A stretch of 64,000 bases of DNA. Source: Trichlorobacter thiogenes. Lineage in GTDB: Bacteria; Desulfobacterota; Desulfuromonadia; Geobacterales; Pseudopelobacteraceae. The notes under the pieces were generated by a model. It ran no database searches. It was not told the DNA's origin and saw nothing but the letters and a program-made list of their open reading frames with translations. This document shows, piece by piece, positions 24,057-33,696 of this stretch (the first letter of the stretch is position 1; each line of letters starts with the position of its first letter). A program made the translations under genes and the position numbers. Location of the stretch: contig NZ_FUWR01000005.1 of NCBI RefSeq assembly GCF_900167465.1, positions 116,318 to 180,317 of the forward strand, given 5' to 3'.

Positions 24057-25361
24057 ATGAACATTATTGTGGTTGGCCTGTCCCATAAAACAGCCTCGGT
24101 TGATATCCGCGAAAAAGTCGCGTTTTCTCCCAACAGTATTGAAAAACCGCTGCGTGAACTGGTGTCCCTTGAAGGCATTGTTGAGGGGGTGATTGTCTCA
24201 ACCTGCAATCGGGTGGAGATCTACGCAACCACCCGCGACATTGCCGGTGGCATTGCCCGCATCCGCCGCTTTATGGCCGATTATCACCACCTGGCCCATG
24301 ACCTGCTGGATCCGCACCTGTACAGCTACCACGGCGAAGAGGCGATCCGTCACGTCTTCCGGGTGGCCTCATCACTGGATTCCATGGTGGTGGGTGAGCC
24401 CCAGATCCTGGGGCAGATCAAGACCTCCTACGGCTATGCTGCCGAGTACAAATCCTCCGGCATTATCCTGAACCGCTTCCTGCACAAGGCGTTTTCCGTG
24501 GCCAAGCGGGTGCGTACTGAAACCAGGATCGCCTCGTCAGCCGTCTCGGTCTCCTTTGCTGCCGTTGAGCTGGCCAGAAAGATTTTTGGCAGCCTGAACG
24601 ACAAGACCGTGCTGCTGATCGGCGCTGGTGAGATGTGTGAACTGGCTGCCCGTCACTTCCTGACCAACGGCGCCAAAGGGGTGATGGTCACCAACCGCAC
24701 CTTTGAGCGGGCTCAGAAGCTGGCCGAAGAGTTCAACGGTGAAGCGATCCCCTTTGAGGAGCTGTTTCTGCATCTGCACAAGGCAGATATTGTCCTGACC
24801 TCCACCGGCGCCCCCCATGCCATCATCACCCCGCCTGATCTTGAAGAGGTGATCAAACGCCGCAGGATGCGCCCGATGTTCCTGATCGACATTGCCGTGC
24901 CCCGCGATATTGACCCGGCAGTGAACGAGATGGATGCGGTCTATCTGTATGATATGGATGACCTGCAGCAGGTAGTGGCGGCCAACCTGGAAGGCCGGAT
25001 GCAGGAGGCTGACAAGGCCGAGGCGATCATTGCCGAAGAGATCATCCAGTTTTACAAATGGGTGGGCACCCTTGAGGTAACCCCCACCATTGTGGCGCTG
25101 CGTAACCGTTTTGAAGAACTGCGCAGAGCGGAACTGGAGCGCACCCTGGCCGGTTGGAAAGATGCCCCAGCGGATGCAGAAAAACGACTGGATGCATTGA
25201 CGGGTGCCTTTATGAACAAACTGCTGCACCAACCCACCATGGTGCTGAAAAAAGCCGGACAGGGAAACCGTAACGATCTGTACCTGGATGCCCTGCGCGC
25301 CCTGTTTGATCTGGAGCTTGGCACCACTGACACTGATGATTCACTTGAACTTGAAGAATAA
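24057..25361 (+). CDS. hemA: Glutamyl-tRNA reductase
   Basis: A 434-residue enzyme that reduces glutamyl-tRNA to glutamate-1-semialdehyde, the first committed step of C5-pathway heme synthesis. The catalytic Cys lies in [11 protein letters not shown] (about residue 50), followed by [10 protein letters not shown], the NADPH site [14 protein letters not shown] and a helical C-terminal dimerisation region. It is cotranscribed with hemC 23 bases downstream and hemD beyond. Regulation by heme is typical of the family. Confidence 0.97.
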   Translation: MNIIVVGLSHKTASVDIREKVAFSPNSIEKPLRELVSLEGIVEGVIVSTCNRVEIYATTRDIAGGIARIRRFMADYHHLAHDLLDPHLYSYHGEEAIRHVFRVASSLDSMVVGEPQILGQIKTSYGYAAEYKSSGIILNRFLHKAFSVAKRVRTETRIASSAVSVSFAAVELARKIFGSLNDKTVLLIGAGEMCELAARHFLTNGAKGVMVTNRTFERAQKLAEEFNGEAIPFEELFLHLHKADIVLTSTGAPHAIITPPDLEEVIKRRRMRPMFLIDIAVPRDIDPAVNEMDAVYLYDMDDLQQVVAANLEGRMQEADKAEAIIAEEIIQFYKWVGTLEVTPTIVALRNRFEELRRAELERTLAGWKDAPADAEKRLDALTGAFMNKLLHQPTMVLKKAGQGNRNDLYLDALRALFDLELGTTDTDDSLELEE

Positions 25362-25384
25362 CTGATCACAAGGAGAGAACAGAC

Positions 25385-26323
25385 ATGGCACCAAAACGCC
25401 TTCGCATAGGAACCCGCGCCAGCCAGCTTGCCCTTTGGCAGGCCAACTGGATCAAATCTGAATTGGAGCGAGTCTACCCCGGCATTGAAGTTGAACTGCT
25501 CAAGATCAAGACCATGGGGGACAAGATTCTGGATGTACCCCTGGCTCAGGTCGGCGGCAAGGGTCTGTTTGTCAAAGAGATCGAAGAGGCGATGCTGCGT
25601 GGCGAGATTGACCTGGCTGTCCACAGCATGAAGGATGTGCCCACTGAGTTTCCTGATGGACTGGGGCTGGTGGTGACCACCAAGCGGGAAGACCCCCGCG
25701 ATGCCTTTATCTCTGACAAGGTGAAATTCAGCGAACTGCGTCAGGGTGCCAGAATCGGCACCAGTGCCCTGCGGCGTCAGGCCCAACTGCTCAAGGCTCG
25801 GCCTGATCTTGAGATGGTGATCATCCGTGGTAACGTGGAAACCCGTATCCGCAAGCTGAAGGAAGACAATCTGGATGCTGTGATCCTGGCTGCTGCCGGT
25901 CTGAACCGGCTGGGCTTTGCAGATGTGGCCACCGAACTGCTGGATGTGGATTTCTCCATCCCGGCCATTGGCCAGGGCGCCCTGGGTTTGGAATGCCGTC
26001 TGGATGACGCTGCCACCATTGAGGCGCTCTCATTCCTGAACCATGCCGACACCGCCGCTGCTGTGGCAGCAGAGCGTGCCCTGCTCAAGCGCTGTGAAGG
26101 TGGCTGCCAGGTACCGATCGCAGCCCATGGCACGGTAAGTGGTGACACCTTGACACTGGTTGGCTTCATCGCCTCAGTGGATGGCAAGCAGACCGTACGG
26201 GACAGCATCAGTGGTTCAACAGCAGATGCGGTCAAGATGGGAATTGAGCTGGCAGATAAACTGCTGGCAGCTGGCGGCAAGGCGATTCTTGAAGATGTGT
26301 ACCAGCGTGAAATTGCCCACTAA
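25385..26323 (+). CDS. hemC: Hydroxymethylbilane synthase (porphobilinogen deaminase)
   Basis: A 312-residue enzyme that joins four porphobilinogens into hydroxymethylbilane. Motifs include RIGTRASQLALWQA, HSMKDVPTEFPDGL, GTSALRRQAQL and CEGGCQVPIAAHG, whose second Cys should carry the dipyrromethane cofactor. AAGGAGAG precedes ATG 25385. The 3' end overlaps the chosen hemD start by 29 bases, a common arrangement for these two genes. Confidence 0.97.
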   Translation: MAPKRLRIGTRASQLALWQANWIKSELERVYPGIEVELLKIKTMGDKILDVPLAQVGGKGLFVKEIEEAMLRGEIDLAVHSMKDVPTEFPDGLGLVVTTKREDPRDAFISDKVKFSELRQGARIGTSALRRQAQLLKARPDLEMVIIRGNVETRIRKLKEDNLDAVILAAAGLNRLGFADVATELLDVDFSIPAIGQGALGLECRLDDAATIEALSFLNHADTAAAVAAERALLKRCEGGCQVPIAAHGTVSGDTLTLVGFIASVDGKQTVRDSISGSTADAVKMGIELADKLLAAGGKAILEDVYQREIAH

Positions 26324-27104
26324 TCCGCTACAGGGTCGCCGGATACTGGTAACCCGCGCTGCGGAACAGGCGGCTGAGTTCACAGAACAGCTGCGTCAAC
26401 GTGGCGCTGTGGTGGTGGAATGCCCCACAATACAACTGGTACCACCTGAAGCCTGGACCAAGGTAGATGCTGCCATCAACGATTTACCCAGCTTTAACTG
26501 GCTGATCCTGACCTCAACCAACGGGGTCAGGTTTTTCTTTACCCGGTTGCAGGAGCTGGGGCGTAGTACCCATGACCTGCAGAACTGCAAGGTCTGTGCG
26601 GTGGGACCAAAGACCGCAGAGGCGCTACTGGAGCTGGGCATCACGCCTGACCTGGTGCCTGAACAGTTTACCGGCGAAGGTGTTGTGGCTGCATTTCAAG
26701 GGATTGATCTACAGGGCAGGCGGATACTGTTTCCCAAGGCGGATGGTGCCAGAGAGCTGATCCCGCAACAGTTGCGCAGTATGGGGGCAGAGGTGGTTGA
26801 TCCAGTGGTCTACCGCAACATCATTCCCCAGGCCCTGCCTGACGCTGCCCGTCAGGCTTTGGAGCAGCACCAGCTTGATGCTGTTGTCTTCAGCTCTCCT
26901 TCAACAGTGCGTAATCTGGCCACCTTGGTGGGTGGTGTCACTCAGTTGCAGGCGATGCTGGAAAATCTGGCAGTTGCCTCCATCGGGCCAGTCACCACCA
27001 GGGCCTGTCAGGAGCTGGGGCTTAGCGTTGCAGTGGAACCGGAACAGGCTACGTTGGGTGCCCTTGTCAGTGATCTAGAACTGTACTTTGCAAACACTAA
27101 ATAG
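26295..27104 (+). CDS. hemD: Uroporphyrinogen-III synthase
   Basis: A 269-residue enzyme that closes and inverts ring D of hydroxymethylbilane. Family sequence is loose, but it begins GRRILVTRAAEQAAEF, has WLILTSTNGVRFFF and ends with the typical SIGPVTTRACQELG. There is no fused methyltransferase (cobA/sirA) as seen in some relatives. ATG 26295 lies inside hemC; a GTG at 26307 is an alternative. It ends the operon, one base before a strong terminator. Confidence 0.92.
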   Translation: MCTSVKLPTNPLQGRRILVTRAAEQAAEFTEQLRQRGAVVVECPTIQLVPPEAWTKVDAAINDLPSFNWLILTSTNGVRFFFTRLQELGRSTHDLQNCKVCAVGPKTAEALLELGITPDLVPEQFTGEGVVAAFQGIDLQGRRILFPKADGARELIPQQLRSMGAEVVDPVVYRNIIPQALPDAARQALEQHQLDAVVFSSPSTVRNLATLVGGVTQLQAMLENLAVASIGPVTTRACQELGLSVAVEPEQATLGALVSDLELYFANTK

Positions 27105-27137
27105 AAAAAGGCCCCACCGCTAACCGGTGGGGCCTTT
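27105..27137 (+). terminator. Bidirectional terminator after hemD
   Basis: A 10-bp stem (GGCCCCACCG with CGGTGGGGCC) around CTAAC, flanked by AAAAA and TTT. It ends the heme operon and, on the other strand, the convergent flgM-like gene. Confidence 0.85.
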
Positions 27138-27162
27138 ACGCAACAAGATGAATAAACAGTAT

Positions 27163-27444
27163 TTAGCCCTGTAGAGCCATTAACATCTTTTCAGCCACAT
27201 CCTGACCACTGATGTTGTAACTGCCATTGGCCAGTTGCTGACTGATATCCTGCACCTTATCAAGACGTACATCGCCACTGGATGGCTGAACACTGGAAAG
27301 TTTTTCAACCATATTGGTTAATTGAACACTAAACGGGCTTTGCACCCCAGAGCTTGCTTGTGTTGCCCGGCTGGCCTCACTTTTAGCGGTCTTCATGACC
27401 GGTTGAGCACCAAAAATTGCGGTTGTTGAGCTATCTATACGCAT
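27163..27444 (-). CDS. flgM: FlgM-like anti-sigma28 factor, orphan
   Basis: A 93-residue protein. The C-terminal half matches the FlgM domain: VRLDKVQDISQQLANGSYNI then GQDVAEKMLMAL, the segment that binds FliA (sigma28). The N-terminal half is Ser/Thr/Gln rich and likely disordered, as in FlgM. There are no flagellar genes nearby. A good sigma28-type promoter lies just upstream, giving the negative feedback expected of flgM. GGAGGG precedes ATG 27444. The family call rests on about 35 residues plus this promoter. Confidence 0.85.
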   Translation of the reverse strand: MRIDSSTTAIFGAQPVMKTAKSEASRATQASSGVQSPFSVQLTNMVEKLSSVQPSSGDVRLDKVQDISQQLANGSYNISGQDVAEKMLMALQG

Positions 27445-27466
27445 GGTTTGCCCTCCATTACTTATC

Positions 27467-27493
27467 CTTTCGGCAACCTTTTCAAAAACCTTA
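27467..27493 (-). promoter_or_regulatory. Sigma28 (FliA)-type promoter of the flgM-like gene
   Basis: On the minus strand: TAAGGTTT, 11 bases, GCCGAAAG. The enterobacterial consensus is TAAAGTTT, 11 bases, GCCGATAA, so 13 of 16 positions match with the exact spacing. It ends 23 bases before the ATG. Confidence 0.75.
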
Positions 27494-27537
27494 AATCGTA
27501 AAAGGCATATGTTTCAGAAATGCCCTTGAACTCATAC

Positions 27538-28947
27538 CTATTTCAGGTCCAGGGTTGTCACGCTTCCAAATGTCGCCAACGGCTTGTCAAACCCTTTCTG
27601 ATCACCCACCACCACCAGCTTGAAGGCATCAGGATGCAGGTGTTTGCGGGCTGCCAGCAGGATATCTTCACGGGTTACCGCAGCAATTCGATCCCGGTAA
27701 CGATCCAGATAATCAGACTGGTAGCCGTAAAATTCAAGCCGTGCCTGCTGCGTTACAATAGAGGCCGGCGTGGTAAAGCCAAACAGAAAGGAATTGATGA
27801 TTGAGTCCTTTGCCAGCTTCAGCTCCTGCTCAGTCACCGGCTCTTTGCGTACCCCTGCAATGATGGAGGTCATCAAACCGACAGTTTTTGCCGTAGCCTC
27901 AGCCTTAGTCTCGGTCTCTGCGGTAAAGCTGCCAGTAAAGCGACGCCCCACATCAAAATGGCTACCCACATTGTAGGCCAGGCCCTGATTGGTGCGGATC
28001 TCCATCATCAGGCGGGAGGTAAAACTGCCGCCCAGGATAAAATCCAGTACGCGGATGGCGTACAGGTCAGGATTATCCTTGGTGATTCCCAGATGGCCCA
28101 GGCGGATCACAGACTGGTTGACCTGTTTGGGGGCATGCAGCACCGCTGGCGCAAACTGCGTCTTTACCTGCGGCACCTCAGGCAGCTGCAAACGTCCTGC
28201 TGGCTTGACCTGTCCTATCAGCCGGTTCAGCGCAGCAAGTATGGCTGTCCGGTCAAAATCACCGGCAACGGTCAGGATCATGTTGTCAGGCCGGACAAAA
28301 CGCTGGTGAAAGGCCTGCAGGTCGTTGCGTTTGATGGCAGTGACCGTTGCAGCAGTTGGCACAATCCCCAGCGGATGCCCGGCATAGAGCGCCTTTTGCA
28401 GCTCACGATCCCCCAGTTCTTTGGGATCATCATTCTGGCGCCGGATCATCTCCAATGCCTGGCGTTTGACCACCTCCAGCCGCTTTTCATCAAAACGGGG
28501 ATGAAGCAGGACATCAGTGAAGATCTGCAGGGTGCGGTCCAGATTTTTGGTCAGACTGGAGAGTGAAACCGTCCCCAGATCAGTGCCAAAGGAACTCTCC
28601 ACAGCAGAGGCCATGAACTCCAGCTCGCGGTCCAGTTCCGCCGGGGCCAGGACGTGGGTGCCGCCGCCGCGCAGTTGCGAGCCGGTCAGGCTGGCCAAGC
28701 CGCTCTTGTCGCTCTGATCATAGACCGAACCGGTGCGGATCAGGGCCGAGATTGTCACAATCGGCAGTTCTTGATCCTGTAGCAGGTAAACCGGCGTGCC
28801 GTTCTTCAGCACCACCCGTTCTGCTTTGGGGATACTGAAGTTCAAGGCAGGAAAGCTCATGCTGCGCGGATTGGCGGGTTCCGCAGCATAGGCAGCTGAA
28901 AGACCAAAGAGGCAGATGATGCAGACAAAAAGTATACGAATTTTCAT
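27538..28947 (-). CDS. M16 peptidase-like protein lacking the zinc motif (partner subunit)
   Basis: A 469-residue exported protein with a signal peptide (MKIRILFVCIICLFGLSAAYA) and two M16 domains. The HxxEH zinc motif is replaced: the aligned segment reads SGLASLTGSQLRGGGT. The C-terminal half keeps the Arg/Tyr pair of the second M16 half (SRLMMEIRTNQGLAYNVGS). That is the pattern of non-catalytic partners in two-subunit M16 proteases. ATG 28947 overlaps the catalytic-type gene upstream (ATGA). A heterodimer with that product is likely. The frame is open further upstream but only across the other gene. Confidence 0.9.
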   Translation of the reverse strand: MKIRILFVCIICLFGLSAAYAAEPANPRSMSFPALNFSIPKAERVVLKNGTPVYLLQDQELPIVTISALIRTGSVYDQSDKSGLASLTGSQLRGGGTHVLAPAELDRELEFMASAVESSFGTDLGTVSLSSLTKNLDRTLQIFTDVLLHPRFDEKRLEVVKRQALEMIRRQNDDPKELGDRELQKALYAGHPLGIVPTAATVTAIKRNDLQAFHQRFVRPDNMILTVAGDFDRTAILAALNRLIGQVKPAGRLQLPEVPQVKTQFAPAVLHAPKQVNQSVIRLGHLGITKDNPDLYAIRVLDFILGGSFTSRLMMEIRTNQGLAYNVGSHFDVGRRFTGSFTAETETKAEATAKTVGLMTSIIAGVRKEPVTEQELKLAKDSIINSFLFGFTTPASIVTQQARLEFYGYQSDYLDRYRDRIAAVTREDILLAARKHLHPDAFKLVVVGDQKGFDKPLATFGSVTTLDLK

Positions 28948-30449
28948 TTCTGGGCACCTCCTGCCTTTTTCGTCACAAGGGTACCCACGATCCTGTTTTC
29001 TCGGGTAAAGTACTGCTGCGCCACCCGCTGAATGTCTGCGGGGGTAATCTTTACAACCCTGGCCCGATAGGTGGTCATGTAACGCCAACTACCGGCTATG
29101 GACTCATACTCGGTCAGATTGCGGGCCAGACCGCCATTGGTCCCCATCCGCCGCGCCTCTTCAAACTCAAGCTGGTTCAGCACCTGCTGCAGCTCCTGCT
29201 GGCTGACCGGTTCCTTTTTCAGACGTTCCAGTTCGGCCAGCACGGCCTGTTCAACCTCAGCGGCAGTATGGGGGGCTCGGGGGGATGCATACAGCACAAA
29301 CAGATTGGGATACCGATTCCCAGGTGCATCAAAGGTTGAAACCTGGGTAGCAAACTGCTTTTCCAGCACCAGGGAACGGTGCAGCCGTGAGGTGCGGCCC
29401 TGCCCAAGAATCGAGCTGATCAGGTCAAAGACATAGTCATCATCACTGCCGATGGCGGTTTTATGGAAACCGATCACCAGCTCCGGCTCTGCATCACCAA
29501 GCAGCTCAACCCGCCGCTCACCTTGTTGCGGTTCCTCCTGCACCGGCACATCAGGTACCGGTGTACCGGGCTGAATGTCGCCAAAATAGCGCTCAACCAG
29601 CGGAATTACCACAGCAGGTTTGATATCGCCCACCACCGCCATAATGGCATTATTGGGGGCATAGTAGCGCTTCAGGAACGACTCGGCCTTGGTGCGGGAA
29701 AGCTGCCTGATGTCCGAGGTCCAGCCGATGGTGGGCTGACCATAGGGATGGGCCTGATAGGCTGCTGCCACAAAGGTCTCCCACAACTTGGCTGATGGTT
29801 CGGCATCATAGGAACGGCGGCGTTCTTCCATCACCACGGAACGCTCGGTATAAAACTCCCGCAGCACCGGATGCTTCATCCGGTCAGACTCGATGGCTGC
29901 CCACAACTCCAGCTTGTTGGCAGGCAGGGAGATCAGATAGGTGGTGCCGTCCCGACCGGTAAAGGCGTTGTAGCCGGAACCGCCGTTGCGGGCATACAGA
30001 TCAAAAAACTCATCCTTGATCACATACTGTTCAGCCTGCTTCTCAAATTTTGCCAGTTCGGCCCGCAAGGCTGCGAGCTTCGCCTTGTCTGCCTTGCCCC
30101 CTTTGGCTTCTTCAGCCAGCATCAGTTGAGCAGTCTGCTCGATCTTTTCCAGCAGCGGAGCCTCAGCAGCGTAGTCTTTCGTACCCAGTGTCCTGGTGCC
30201 TTTGAAGAGCATATGTTCCAGCAGGTGAGCCAGCCCCCGCTCGTCACTGCGTTCATGGACACTACCCACCTTGAAACGGATCCAGGCCGAAACCGTGGGG
30301 GAGCTGTGACGCTCCACCATCAACAGTTTCAGACCGTTTTTAAAGGTATGCTCCACCACTTTATCTTCAAGGTTGGCAGCCCCCACCTGTGCAGCCAGCA
30401 ACAGGACCAGGCAAAGGCTGGCAATGGTTTTTACAACACGCTGCATCAT
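28944..30449 (-). CDS. M16 zinc peptidase, catalytic-type subunit
   Basis: A 501-residue exported protein with a signal peptide (about 1-24, ending QVGA). The zinc motif HLLEH (GLAHLLEHMLFKGT) is near residues 74-78, with a downstream Glu region YNAFTGRDGTTY. An unusual charged insert follows (EKIEQTAQLMLAEEAKGG, about 100-140). It should be a periplasmic protease degrading peptides, pairing with the zinc-less M16 protein encoded 4 bases into its end. It lies at the tail of the Mla-like operon. Confidence 0.93.
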   Translation of the reverse strand: MMQRVVKTIASLCLVLLLAAQVGAANLEDKVVEHTFKNGLKLLMVERHSSPTVSAWIRFKVGSVHERSDERGLAHLLEHMLFKGTRTLGTKDYAAEAPLLEKIEQTAQLMLAEEAKGGKADKAKLAALRAELAKFEKQAEQYVIKDEFFDLYARNGGSGYNAFTGRDGTTYLISLPANKLELWAAIESDRMKHPVLREFYTERSVVMEERRRSYDAEPSAKLWETFVAAAYQAHPYGQPTIGWTSDIRQLSRTKAESFLKRYYAPNNAIMAVVGDIKPAVVIPLVERYFGDIQPGTPVPDVPVQEEPQQGERRVELLGDAEPELVIGFHKTAIGSDDDYVFDLISSILGQGRTSRLHRSLVLEKQFATQVSTFDAPGNRYPNLFVLYASPRAPHTAAEVEQAVLAELERLKKEPVSQQELQQVLNQLEFEEARRMGTNGGLARNLTEYESIAGSWRYMTTYRARVVKITPADIQRVAQQYFTRENRIVGTLVTKKAGGAQK

Positions 30450-30465
30450 GATTCAGTATCCCTTT

Positions 30466-31548
30466 CTAAAACAATGACAGTTTGACATAACGGCCGGGGT
30501 TCTTCTTGATATCCACCATCAGGGCATCCATGTTATCCACTGCGCGGTTCAGTTTTTCGTACAGCTCTTTTTCATTGATCAACTTCCCGGCAGTGCCTTC
30601 ACCAGCCTTAATCCGGGCCGTGGCGCTTTCCAGATCTTTCATGGAATTATCCGCCCGGGAGATCAGCGACAGGCTCTTATCATACAACTCTTTATCATTA
30701 ATCAGCATCCCCAACGTATTGTCCTTAGAGGTCAGCCTGCGGTTCAGTTCCCGTACATCATCAGCAGCCTGGTTGCTCTTCTCCGCCAGACTGACCAGCT
30801 TGGTATAGAGTGTCTTGTCATGAATCAACCGATTCAGACTGCCATCTGCGGTCTGGATATCCTGCAGGGTCTTGTCTGCCCTGGTCAGGATCTGCATCAG
30901 CTTGTCGTATGGTTCACCACTGCGGGCCAGCTTGCCCAAAGTACCTTGACCACGGTTGATGTTACCGGCCAGGATGTTCAGCTCACTGGAAAGCTGCACC
31001 GCATTGATATACAACTTGGTGTCGGTTGCCAGCAGACCCAGGGTTCCTTTACCGGACTGGACGTTATCCACAATACTGTTCAGCTTTTCAAAAGTGGTAC
31101 CGGCCTTCTGGGCCACGTCATCCAGGGTATGCACCGCCTTACCGTTAAACTGAGTGATCGGCCGCTCGTGGTAACTGGCAGAGGGCAGGATATCAACATA
31201 CTTTTCCCCCATTAGGCCACGGGTCTTGATGGTAATCACCGAATCCGGTCCGATCTTTTTGTGGGCCTTGGAATCCACCTCGGCAACAATCAGCACCTCA
31301 TTGGTGTCGCGAGGGTTTTCAAAGCGGATCTGCTGTACCACCCCCACGTCAACCCCTGCCAGCCAGACCGGTGCCCCCTCCTTCAGCCCCATCACGTTCT
31401 TCATGGTGATGCGGATGGTGCTGGTAGGGATAAACAGCTTGGTCTTCTGCCCCATCAGCAGGATCGCCCCTGCTGCCAGCAGCAGGGTGATCAGAATAAA
31501 TACACCGGCCCTGACCTGGGCCCAACCGATCTGATTACTTCGTTCCAT
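30466..31548 (-). CDS. MlaD/MCE-domain lipid transport protein
   Basis: A 360-residue protein with one N-terminal membrane anchor (about 14-33), an MCE domain at about 38-118 (MKNVMGLKEGAPVWLAGVDVG) and a long helical tail with repeated motifs (TLYTKLVSLAEKS, KELYDKSLSL, KELYEKLNRA). MCE proteins form hexameric rings carrying lipids between membranes. The MlaE permease and MlaF ATPase genes lie 2.5 kb upstream in the same orientation, so it is the probable third component. It is longer than E. coli MlaD, closer to the PqiB/YebT-type or Mce helical forms. Confidence 0.92.
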   Translation of the reverse strand: MERSNQIGWAQVRAGVFILITLLLAAGAILLMGQKTKLFIPTSTIRITMKNVMGLKEGAPVWLAGVDVGVVQQIRFENPRDTNEVLIVAEVDSKAHKKIGPDSVITIKTRGLMGEKYVDILPSASYHERPITQFNGKAVHTLDDVAQKAGTTFEKLNSIVDNVQSGKGTLGLLATDTKLYINAVQLSSELNILAGNINRGQGTLGKLARSGEPYDKLMQILTRADKTLQDIQTADGSLNRLIHDKTLYTKLVSLAEKSNQAADDVRELNRRLTSKDNTLGMLINDKELYDKSLSLISRADNSMKDLESATARIKAGEGTAGKLINEKELYEKLNRAVDNMDALMVDIKKNPGRYVKLSLF

Positions 31549-31611
31549 TAGGTATCCTCTTTACTGTCACGCAGTTCTACGTGCATTACCCGACATACCC
31601 GGTCCGGGATA

Positions 31612-33618
31612 TCAGGCCATTACCCGTTTGATTTCAGCTGCCAGTTTTTCAATCTTGAACGGCTTGGCAACATACCCATCACAGCCCGCCTCCAGCAAGC
31701 GCTCATGGTCACCCACCAAGGCATGGGCGGTCACGGCAATGATCGGGATTCGTTTGTCCACTTCCTGCTGACGAATCAGCCTAACTACTTCGTCCCCATT
31801 CATAACCGGCATCTGAACATCCATCAGGATCAGGTCAAAGGCACCATGCTCCCATGCTTCCAATGCCTGTTTACCATCAGTTGCCAGCACAACCTGATGC
31901 CCAAGGGCCTTTAACAGTTTTTGGGCATAGGCACTGTTGGCTGGATTATCTTCTGCAATCAGCACTGACAGCGATCTCGTTGAGGATTCAGCATACGCTT
32001 CGGAGACATCGTAGAGTTTACCGTTCGGCCGGGAGGGCACGGTACAGAGAAGCTGCAGATGGAACGTGCTGCCTTTACCAAGTGTGCTTTCAACGGTAAT
32101 ACTGCCCCCCATCAGTTCAGCCAGCTTGCGACTCAGGGCAAGCCCCAGACCGGCACCGCCAAACCTGCGGGTAAAGGTTTCGTCAGCCTGGGTAAAGGCG
32201 CTAAAAATATACCCGATTTTTTCAGGGACAATACCTATACCGGTGTCAGTAATAGCCATATCAAGCAGCAGTATTGAACCATGCTGTTCTTTAACGGTCA
32301 CTGAAAGCTTGATGCCACCCTGTTCAGTAAATTTAACTGCATTTGAAAGCAGGTTGGACAGCACCTGCATAACTCTCAGACGATCTCCAACAATGGTATC
32401 AGGTACCGTATCCGGAATATCCTGTTCCAGCATCAGCCCTTTCTGATCTATGGCCGCCTGCTGCATCATGATGATCTCATCAAGACAACTGCGAAGTGAA
32501 TACTCGGCGTGGTAAATCTGGAACTGCTCTGCTTCAATCTTGGTAATATCAAGAATATCGCTGATAAGCGCCAGCAGATTGTCGGCAGAACATTGAAGCG
32601 TTTCAAGGTACTCTTTTTGTTCTTGATTTACTTCGGTCATGGCGAGTAGTTGCGCCATCCCCACAACCCCGTTAAGCGGAGTGCGCAGCTCATGGCTCAT
32701 ATTGGCCAGAAACAGGGATTTGGCCTTATTGGCCGCCTCTGCCATCTCTTTTGCATTGTGCAACGCCTCTTGGGTTTTCTGGCGTTCAGCTATTTCGTCT
32801 TCAAGCAGCGTTGCCTGGATACGCAATTCATTTTCAGCTGCAGTACGGGCTAACAGTTCCCGCTGCAGACTGTCTGTTTTTGTCTCCACCTCCGAGCGCA
32901 GCCGTTTATTGAACCAGAACAGCACCAGCAGCGCGAGTGCCGCTGACCCAACCGCCGCCAAAATGATAAAGATAGTTTCGTATTCCCCGCTTAGCGGCTC
33001 CCGGATTGACTCTATGGCGCGGATGTCGCCCACTTTCTCATTGAAACCGCCTTCACCGGGATACAGTGCAAGCAGTCCCGACGGAGCATCCTCCCTTTTG
33101 CCATGGCACCGCAAACAGGCCTGGGTGTTTTCCAGAAACGGTATGGCATAGTAAAGGTATTTCTGACCATCAATCGTGAGAATTTCACGATGTGATTTTA
33201 ACGCTCGGTCCTTATTAAACCTCTCCAACAGGGCCAATTCATGCTGATTGGCCTTGTTGACAGGATTTCGCGGATTTTTTGCAGCAAGTTTATAGTAGAT
33301 TTCATGCTGACCATGCTTCACCAGTTCTTCATTATAAAAACCGTGCATAGTCCTGACAATGTAGGTGGAAGAAAATATTTTAGGCGTGTAATACGTCCTG
33401 GAAACGTCTCCGTGTTCAATGCCCTCAAAAAAGGTGGGATGCATGACCCGCTGGATATAATGGTGCAGGCCACGCTGGGACAGGATCAGGTTTTCAACAC
33501 TCTGCTCGGCCCGGTCAAGAATCCGCTTTTGAACCACATAATACACCCCGGCGGTGACTGCCAGCACAAACAGCACGGTTATAACAAATCCAAGGGTGAA
33601 ACGTTTGCGCGTGATCAT
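31612..33618 (-). CDS. Hybrid histidine kinase with a c-type heme sensor domain
   Basis: A 668-residue membrane protein. An N-terminal helix (9-28) precedes a periplasmic domain of the Tll0287-like (DUF3365) type with a covalent heme site Cys168-x-x-Cys171-His172 (ACLRCHG). A second helix lies at about 214-236, then a coiled coil, HisKA with His309 ([12 protein letters not shown]), HATPase ([19 protein letters not shown]) and a C-terminal receiver with phosphoacceptor Asp600 (LILMDVQMP). Such heme sensors may report redox state or gases such as NO; that is inference. Its place inside an mla-type operon is unusual. Confidence 0.92.
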   Translation of the reverse strand: MITRKRFTLGFVITVLFVLAVTAGVYYVVQKRILDRAEQSVENLILSQRGLHHYIQRVMHPTFFEGIEHGDVSRTYYTPKIFSSTYIVRTMHGFYNEELVKHGQHEIYYKLAAKNPRNPVNKANQHELALLERFNKDRALKSHREILTIDGQKYLYYAIPFLENTQACLRCHGKREDAPSGLLALYPGEGGFNEKVGDIRAIESIREPLSGEYETIFIILAAVGSAALALLVLFWFNKRLRSEVETKTDSLQRELLARTAAENELRIQATLLEDEIAERQKTQEALHNAKEMAEAANKAKSLFLANMSHELRTPLNGVVGMAQLLAMTEVNQEQKEYLETLQCSADNLLALISDILDITKIEAEQFQIYHAEYSLRSCLDEIIMMQQAAIDQKGLMLEQDIPDTVPDTIVGDRLRVMQVLSNLLSNAVKFTEQGGIKLSVTVKEQHGSILLLDMAITDTGIGIVPEKIGYIFSAFTQADETFTRRFGGAGLGLALSRKLAELMGGSITVESTLGKGSTFHLQLLCTVPSRPNGKLYDVSEAYAESSTRSLSVLIAEDNPANSAYAQKLLKALGHQVVLATDGKQALEAWEHGAFDLILMDVQMPVMNGDEVVRLIRQQEVDKRIPIIAVTAHALVGDHERLLEAGCDGYVAKPFKIEKLAAEIKRVMA

Positions 33619-33696
33619 AGGACATTTTCCCCACTACGGCGACCTATCGGTTTTCTTTATGGCGAACACTCCAAAATAAACATCACTTCCAAATAG

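Noticed and set aside
24537..25232. A 231-codon minus-strand open frame opposite hemA.
   Set aside because: The hemA product is certain, and the antisense composition is typical of a shadow frame.
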